In this document: positions 1 through 5,600 of the stretch, piece by piece
Layout: each line of letters begins with the position of its first letter
How positions within the stretch are numbered: position 1 is the stretch's first letter
Assembly: GCA_937967775.1 (NCBI GenBank)
Contig: CALCJH010000116.1
Coordinates: 1 to 8,818 of the forward strand
DNA length: 8,818 nt
Direction of reading: 5' to 3'
Source of the DNA: an uncultured bacterium
Lineage (GTDB): Bacteria > Armatimonadota > UBA5829 > DSUL01
The notes under the pieces: model-generated
Seen by the model: the letters and a program-made list of their open reading frames with translations, nothing else
Told to the model about the DNA's origin: nothing
Databases searched by the model: none
Made by a program: the position numbers and the translations under genes

Positions 1-430
1 CCGAACGATATTGATCTCCGATATCGGGGCCCTGCCGGTTCACCTGCGTGGGATCATGAATGCTCCAGAACACGTCCAGAAGCTGACGGTAGGAGACCTT
101 CGAGGGGTCGAACGTTACCTGCACCACCTCCGCATGGCCCGTGGTGTGACTGCAGACGTCCTCGTATGTGGGATTCTCCGTATGTCCCCCGCTATAGCCG
201 ACGGCCGTCTCCACCACACCATCAACCTTGCGGAAGGCCGCTTCGACTCCCCAGAAGCAGCCCGCGCCGAATGTCGCCTTTTCCACTTTTCTTTCTCCCT
301 CCTTGTTGGCGCTCAGAGTCTCCATCGCGACCTGAAGGTCAGTTCGCAGCTCCATCCGGCGCTCGCGCGCCAGAGAAGCCAGCACGGCAAAAGCCAGCGC
401 CGCAACCGAAATGAGCGTGAAAGTTCTCAT
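1..430 (-). CDS. msrA: Peptide-methionine (S)-S-oxide reductase MsrA, exported or anchored, 3' end cut by window edge
   Basis: MsrA reduces methionine-S-sulfoxide in proteins or free methionine using thioredoxin-type reductants. The fragment covers residues 1-143 and runs off the left edge. The GCFWG motif holds the catalytic Cys58. Counting against E. coli MsrA (Cys51, Tyr82, Glu94, Asp129, Tyr134), the matching Tyr89, Glu101 (GHAE), Asp136 and Tyr141 are all present at the same spacing, so the active site looks intact. The resolving cysteines would lie outside the window. Residues 4-21 are hydrophobic after a short basic start (MRTFTL...), so I infer a signal anchor or Sec signal peptide and a periplasmic location. 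No lipobox is seen. The ATG at 430 has a weak GGGGGA ribosome site 7 bases upstream (443-438); an ATG at 438 in another frame stops at once. It lies 87 bases downstream of the sialidase-like gene on the same strand. Confidence 0.95.
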   Translation of the reverse strand, partial: MRTFTLISVAALAFAVLASLARERRMELRTDLQVAMETLSANKEGERKVEKATFGAGCFWGVEAAFRKVDGVVETAVGYSGGHTENPTYEDVCSHTTGHAEVVQVTFDPSKVSYRQLLDVFWSIHDPTQVNRQGPDIGDQYRS

Positions 431-517
431 GCAAGCATCCCCCGGAGCGGCCGGGCAGGGTAACTCACCGCACTAGTGAAAACTGTTTGCAGAAGCGCAG
501 GGTTCCGGCTGAGGTGC
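431..517. other. 87-base spacer between sialidase-like gene and msrA
   Basis: No gene fits here. It contains the perfect 8-base palindrome CACTAGTG (471-478) and a short inverted repeat CCCGG-5-CCGGG (441-455) that overlaps the weak msrA ribosome site. There is no T-rich tail, so I do not call a terminator, and no convincing -35/-10 pair is seen on the minus strand. Confidence 0.5.
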
Positions 518-1696
518 CTATTTCTCGAAGGTGAGGATGGTCCCGGCGATGTGGCGCGTACCGTCCGCGATGTTGAAGTAATAAACCACCAGGACTTTCC
601 CGTCCGGCAGCAAAATCGCCCAGGGATAGCCCAGATCCGTGTTTCCGCCATCCTCCCGGATGACGATCTCCGGTGCCTGCCGAAAATCCTTACACTCGGG
701 GTCTAGCAGTTTGGCCCGGATGCCGAAAGGCGCCCGGCGATAGCCGTATACCACGAACACGCGCCCGTCCGGCAGTGTGACGGCCTGGAAGGGATGCCCG
801 AAGACCTCCCCATCCTCCCACGGCTCAAAGGAACGGCCACCGTCCCGCGAGCGAGCAATCGCGGCCTTTCCATCGAAGTCCGCGGTGCGCATAAAAGCCA
901 CGATGTCTCCGCCGCGCGTCCTGATGAGCGACGTTTCGTTGAAGGTTACCCGGGCATCCTGTGCCACCGGGCAGACATAGCTCCAGGTCTCTCCTCCGTC
1001 TTGCGAGCGCAGAAGATGCACGGAGGAACGGCGAGGCTGCAGGCTGTCCGTGCGCACGACCGCCCAGAGCAGGCTGCCATCCGGCATCTGAAGGATCGCC
1101 CCTCTGTTGAACGCAGGGCAGGGACGACCCAGGGCGTCCTTTGTGACGTCACCGGGGACCGGCGGCGGCTCGAAAGGTCCTTCCCAACTTCGCCCCCCGT
1201 CCGCGGAGCACAGCAAGTAACCGCCCAGAAATGCGAAGGGCGGGTGTGAAAGGACATCTCCCACCTTTTGCTGGCCCTCCGGGGGAATCAGCGCCCAGGC
1301 ATAACTGGAGCACACTATGGATCCATCCGCTAGCAGAACCAGGCAGGGATCCTGCGAGCCACCCATCGGGTGCGCGTAGATCAGCTCTGGTCTGGAAGTC
1401 CACGTATGTCCACCATCTTTCGAGCGCACCAGCACCAGATAACTGTTGGGATCGGTATGAGTGTGCCCGGGAGCGCCCCACAACGCCCGCCGGTCCGGAG
1501 CCCGGCGGAAGGCGCAGATAAGCTCTCCGTTGGGCATACGAACGACAGACGGAAAGGCGCAGTAGAACTGCGGATCCCGGTAGACGACAATATGTTCCAT
1601 CGAAGCCACTCCCGCAGCCGAAGGTAGGGCGGAAGCAACCCGCAACCCGCACGCCAGACCGATTGCCGCGACGAAGACTATAATCCTTATATGCAC
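518..1696 (-). CDS. Secreted sialidase-family (BNR/Asp-box repeat) protein
   Basis: A 392-residue six-bladed beta-propeller protein of the sialidase superfamily (GH33-like exo-alpha-sialidases and related BNR proteins). Four Asp-boxes (S-x-D-G-G-x-[ST]-[WF]) are readable at residues 92-99, 164-171, 231-238 and 283-290. Candidate active-site positions are the arginines of the early CAFRRAPD stretch (60s), Glu254 in FNETSL, the YGYRRAPFGIRA arginines (about 318-328) and Tyr357 in DLGYPWAILLPDGK. These match the sialidase-like family pattern, but true sialic-acid specificity cannot be read from sequence. An N-terminal hydrophobic stretch (residues 4-18) followed by ASA (21-23) gives a probable Sec signal peptide; Cys16 does not sit in a good lipobox. 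The start is a GTG at 1696, supported by GAGG 7 bases upstream. An internal ATG (Met33) would lose the signal peptide. It follows the M15 peptidase gene after only 9 bases, so co-translation is likely. Confidence 0.88.
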   Translation of the reverse strand: MHIRIIVFVAAIGLACGLRVASALPSAAGVASMEHIVVYRDPQFYCAFPSVVRMPNGELICAFRRAPDRRALWGAPGHTHTDPNSYLVLVRSKDGGHTWTSRPELIYAHPMGGSQDPCLVLLADGSIVCSSYAWALIPPEGQQKVGDVLSHPPFAFLGGYLLCSADGGRSWEGPFEPPPVPGDVTKDALGRPCPAFNRGAILQMPDGSLLWAVVRTDSLQPRRSSVHLLRSQDGGETWSYVCPVAQDARVTFNETSLIRTRGGDIVAFMRTADFDGKAAIARSRDGGRSFEPWEDGEVFGHPFQAVTLPDGRVFVVYGYRRAPFGIRAKLLDPECKDFRQAPEIVIREDGGNTDLGYPWAILLPDGKVLVVYYFNIADGTRHIAGTILTFEK

Positions 1697-1703
1697 CTCT
1701 GCA

Positions 1704-1707
1704 CCTC
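1704..1707 (-). promoter_or_regulatory. Ribosome binding site of the sialidase-like gene, overlapping the upstream stop codon
   Basis: On the minus strand the stop TGA of the M15 gene (1708-1706) is embedded in GAGTGAGGTG. The GAGG core lies 7 bases before the GTG start at 1696. This spacing decides the GTG start and points to translational coupling of the two genes. Confidence 0.7.
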
Positions 1708-2524
1708 ACTCCCGGACCGCGTAGACGGCCTTCTCTCTGACATTCCACGAGACGCGGAAGCCACGCGCCTTCAGATACTGGGCCACAGGTATCAGGCGGT
1801 CCTCGCCGGCAGACAAGTCTCCAGTGGCCGCTGCCAGTAATCGCAGAGAGGCATAACTCACGCCCTCCTTCAGTATGAGACGGACTCCGGATTCTCGGCC
1901 GTCCAGAAAGAGGTGCGCTCCGCACTCGGGTTCCTGCGTGCGGTAGTCGGGAATTCGGGCGATCTCGAAGTGCATCCCGTCCCGCCGGGGCTCCCGCCAG
2001 CGCCCTCCCCAGGCGAAGCCGTGCTTCTCGAAGATCGGAACAAGGTCCCGCACACTGCCCCGAGAGCCTGCGGCCGCCGGCTCTTTCCCGAAAGAGTTTT
2101 CGGACGGGTTGATGTCGAAGGCAATTCCCCAGGAGTGACGGCTGAGTCTTGCGCTGCCCCGCATTCTCCGGGGAACAAACGAGCCTCCCCACAGAAGAAT
2201 GTGCTTCGTGAGGCCTGTCTGCCCGATCTCCCGAAAAGCGCGTTGAAGCTGCTCCACTCCGCGCACATGCCACCGCACCCGGCCGTTGAACTTTCCGCCA
2301 AATGCAGGTACGCCGTCCAGTTCGGGAATATAGACGGTGGTGACGAAGCGCTCGACCCAGTCCCCCAGAATGGTAATAGCGCTCTGGCCGTTTGCCTTCC
2401 AGGCGAACCGTCCGAACAGCTCTTCGAGATCCCTCTGAGGCAGTGGCTCAGGATATCCCAACGTGATGTGCTCCCTTCCTTCGCTCTCCCGTACGGGACC
2501 ATCAATCGCGACCCCGGCTGGCAT
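1706..2524 (-). CDS. M15-family zinc metallopeptidase (M15_4 / VanY-endolysin type) with C-terminal copper-amine-oxidase-N-like stalk domain
   Basis: M15 enzymes are zinc peptidases that cut D-Ala-D-Ala or L-Ala-D-Glu bonds in peptidoglycan. With the ATG at 2524 the protein has 272 residues. The metal-binding signature is complete: SRHSWGIAFDIN gives His130 and Asp137, and DGMHFE gives Asp182 (catalytic region) and His185, with the FAWGGRW stretch at about 170-176 between them. Residues about 203-272 show a repeat like the N-terminal domain of copper amine oxidase (GVSYASLRLLAAATG, then FRVSWNVREKAVYAV), a stalk module often attached to exported wall-active enzymes. No signal peptide is visible from any start tried (ATG 2524, ATG 2605, TTG 2461, or the frame limit at 2692), which is odd for a wall enzyme. 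ATG 2524 is favoured because it avoids most of the divergent gene's 5' region and has a -10-like box just upstream; TTG 2461 has the better ribosome site (AGGGAG 9 bases upstream). The exact bond cleaved is unknown. Confidence 0.87.
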   Translation of the reverse strand: MPAGVAIDGPVRESEGREHITLGYPEPLPQRDLEELFGRFAWKANGQSAITILGDWVERFVTTVYIPELDGVPAFGGKFNGRVRWHVRGVEQLQRAFREIGQTGLTKHILLWGGSFVPRRMRGSARLSRHSWGIAFDINPSENSFGKEPAAAGSRGSVRDLVPIFEKHGFAWGGRWREPRRDGMHFEIARIPDYRTQEPECGAHLFLDGRESGVRLILKEGVSYASLRLLAAATGDLSAGEDRLIPVAQYLKARGFRVSWNVREKAVYAVRE

Positions 2525-2636
2525 AGCATTTATTGTAGCGGAGAGATGTCCGGATGGATAGGTGTAAAGGGTGTGAGGAACAATGCAAAGGTAGGAGTCG
2601 TCCATTTTATTGCGAGAATCGCGCCTTCCAGACGAT
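2525..2636. other. Divergent intergenic region between the M15 gene and the large protease gene
   Basis: This spacer of about 110 bases must hold the promoters of both divergent units. It is visibly more A/T-rich than its surroundings, as expected of a promoter region. On the minus strand TTGTTC and TTTACA resemble -35 boxes and TACAAT a -10 box, but no pair has ideal spacing. On the plus strand I see no convincing pair; an AGGAG at 2593-2597 precedes the TTG at 2610 by 12 bases. If either gene uses its longer start, the spacer shrinks or the genes overlap. Confidence 0.5.
2532..2537 (-). promoter_or_regulatory. Possible -10 element for leaderless transcription of the M15 gene
   Basis: The minus strand reads TACAAT, five of six matches to TATAAT, followed by exactly 7 bases and then the ATG at 2524. 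Transcription would then start at or next to the A of the start codon, which explains the lack of a ribosome site there. A TTTACA lies upstream but about 25 bases away, too far for a standard -35. Inference only. Confidence 0.35.
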
Positions 2637-5600
2637 ATGGCGGAGGCGGAAAGCCGGCCGGTCCGGAGGAGGAATCCCGAAACGTTGGGCAAGCGAGGGT
2701 ACAGCCTATTTGTCGCCGCGCTCCTTGTGGTGGCGGGCGCTGTTCACTGCGACGCCCAGATGCTTCACCTGAAGGCCGAGGGCTTCGACCCGGCGGGCCC
2801 GGACGCTCCTATCATCCTGCAAACGGCTGCCTCCCACGATGGCTACTGGCTGCTTCAGTTCCACCGGCCGGTGACGGAGATCGAAAAGCAGCTTGCTGCA
2901 GACTCCGGCGCATCCGTCATCTCCTACATCCCCGAGAACGCCCTGCTGGTCCGCGCGGACGCAGCCGCCGTCCAGCGTCTGAGACGCTCCCCGGAAGTGC
3001 GTTGGGTGGGGGCATATCACGCGTCTCTCCGCGTGGCTCCCGGCATTCCTGACCGGGGACAGGTATCCGAGTTTACGGTGCTGGGCTTCCCGCAGGAGGA
3101 TCCTCAGTCCATCCAGAAGGCGCTGGAGCGCAAAGGGGTTACGGTAGTCTCCCGGGCGCAGAGTCCCGACGGTCCGGTGTTCGTGGTTTCGGGGAAGCCC
3201 GCAAGCGTCCGCACTCTGGGGCAGGTTCCGGGCGTGCGCTGGGTGGAACCCCGGCCGGAGGCGCGGCTGATGAACAACGCCGCCGCCGGCATCATGAACG
3301 TGCGCCAGACCTGGAGCACGGCGGGCATCTACGGGGAAGGCGAGATCGTCGCGGTGGCGGACACCGGTCTGGATCTCGGGGTGGGCAACCCCAACCTGCA
3401 CCCGGACTTCCAGGGGCGCGTGGTGGCAGGCTTCGCCCGCGGACGCCCCGGACTCACGAACGACCCCCACGGTCACGGAACACATGTCTCAGGCACCGTT
3501 CTGGGCAGCGGTGTGCTCTCCGGAGCCAATCCCGCCACCGGGGATTACGGGGACTCCTTTGCGGGAGTCGCACCGCGGGCTGGTCTGATCATCCAGAGCC
3601 TGATTGACGACGGCGGAAAGCTCAGCGGGCTGCCGGACAATCTGGGCGAGCTGTTCGACCAGGCCTACGGGGCGGGAGCGCGCGTGCATACAAACAGCTG
3701 GGGAGCCAGCATTTACGGCGGCTACGATGCCCGTGCTGCTCAACTGGATTACTTCGCCTGGACCCACCCGGACCTGGTTATTGTTTTCTCGGCGGGAAAC
3801 GACGGCGCCGACCGGAACGCGGACGGCAGGGTGGATCCGGACTCCATCGCGTCCCCGGGAACGTCGAAGAACTGCATCACCGTGGGCGCCAGCGAATCCG
3901 TGCGGCTCTCGGGTGGACTTCAGACGACGTGGGGAAGCTCCATCTGGGGGAACCTGTTCCCGGTCAGCCCGCTGTTCCAGGATCCGATCTCGGACAACGC
4001 GGAGGGACTGGCGGCCTTCTCATCGCGCGGTCCCTGCGACGACGGGCGCATCAAGCCGGACATCGTCGCGCCCGGGACCAATATCATTTCCGCACGCAGC
4101 CGGGACCCTCAGGCAGGAGTTGGATGGGGCGCTTATAACGCAGACTACACGTATTCGGGCGGCACCAGCATGTCGGCGCCAATGGTTGCCGGAGCCGCTG
4201 CGCTTGTGCGGCAGCATTACCTGCAGGTTCGAGGGTCGGAGCCCTCCGCCGCGCTGGTGAAAGCCACTCTGCTCTGCAGCGCGAAGGACATGCATCCGGG
4301 ACAGTACGGCACGGGCGCGTTTCAGGAGATCTTCCCCCGGCCGGACAACGCTCAAGGTTGGGGACGGCTGGACCTGAAGGCCGCTATATCTCCTGACCCG
4401 CCGGTGGCCCGGTTCGAGGTGGATGAGCTGTCGGGGCTGACCACCGGGCAGATCCGCAGCTACGCAGTGCGTGTGTTGAATCCGACGGTCCCTCTGCGCG
4501 TGGTGCTTGCCTGGACGGACTACCCCGGCGACGCAGCCGCCTCCCGGGCGCTGGTGAACGATCTCGATCTGGCCGTGCGCGCTCCCGGCGGGACCATCTA
4601 CCCCGGAAACGGCCAGCTGGACCGGATCAACAACGTTGAGGGGGTGGACATCTCCTCCCCCGTGCCCGGAGACTATATCATCACGGTTTCGGCCTTCAAC
4701 GTGCCTCAGGGTCCGCAGCCGTTCGCCCTGGTGGTGGAAGGCGGCCTGCCCCGGGGATATGTCGCCGGTACGGTGAGAAGCCAGAGCGGCAGCCCGGTGC
4801 CGGGCGTGCTCGTCAGTGCGACCTCGTCGGGAGATGTCTTCACCAGCCAGACGGATGATCAGGGCCGGTATATCATCAACGTTCCGGCGGGAGATTATCA
4901 GGTCGGTGCCGCTCGCGACGGGTGGAGCTTTTCTCCGCAGAAGCACCTGGTCACGGTCGGAGAAACAGGGCTGGCAAACCTGGACTTCACGGGCACGGCG
5001 CCAGTCGCCGCCATCACCGGCCGGGTCACGTTCGGAACGGTGCAGAGCGTGAACGGCGTCTGGCAGTCGCCGCATCCGTATGAGAACAACAGCACGCACA
5101 CGGTCACCATCCAGGGACCGCCCGGTACGGTGCGGATGCGGGTCCGCATCGCGGAGATGGACACGGAGCTGGACTTCGATTTCGTCTCCATCATCTCTCA
5201 GAGCGGCACGGTGGTGGCTGTCTACAGCGGTCCGCGGCAAGCGTTCTGGACACCGTGGGTGGACGGAGATTCGGTTCGTATTGTGCTGACCGCCGACGGA
5301 ACTCGTGCCTATTACGGCTGGAGGGCGGACCGTTTCGAGGCCATTGTTCCCGGCGCTCCGCTGCAGGGAGCGACCGTCAGGGAATCCCGGAGCGGGAAAG
5401 AGGCCACCTCAGCCGCCTCCGGCTATTTTGTCCTGCAGGGATTGGAACCACTGGCCACTCAGGTCAGCGCCAGCTACCCGGGCTATGTGTTGAAGCCCAC
5501 AGTGCGTAAGGTAGCCCCCGAGCCGGGTCAGCTGGTTCAGGCGCAGGACTTCGTGGCGGTGCCGGAGCCTCCCGTCGCCCAGATACAGATCTCGCACAGC

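Noticed and set aside
441..455. Inverted repeat CCCGG-5-CCGGG as a terminator or msrA attenuator
   Set aside because: Only five base pairs, no T-tract, and such repeats are expected by chance in GC-rich DNA.
11..463. 150-codon plus-strand frame opposite msrA
   Set aside because: The minus strand encodes MsrA with all known catalytic residues; this is its antisense shadow.
471..478. Palindrome CACTAGTG as an operator
   Set aside because: Single 8-base palindrome with no second copy and no promoter next to it.
1149..2273. 374-codon minus-strand frame spanning the sialidase-like and M15 genes
   Set aside because: Overlaps two genes with clear family motifs in another frame; its translation merely shows offset Asp-box repeats.
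1913..3052. 379-codon plus-strand frame opposite the M15 gene and over the protease 5' end
   Set aside because: No recognisable domain, Pro/Arg-rich, conflicts with the catalytic-motif-bearing frames.
4020..5240. 406-codon open frame on the minus strand inside the protease gene
   Set aside because: Low-complexity Arg/His/Gly-rich translation with no motif, fully antisense to a well-supported protein; typical GC-rich shadow frame.
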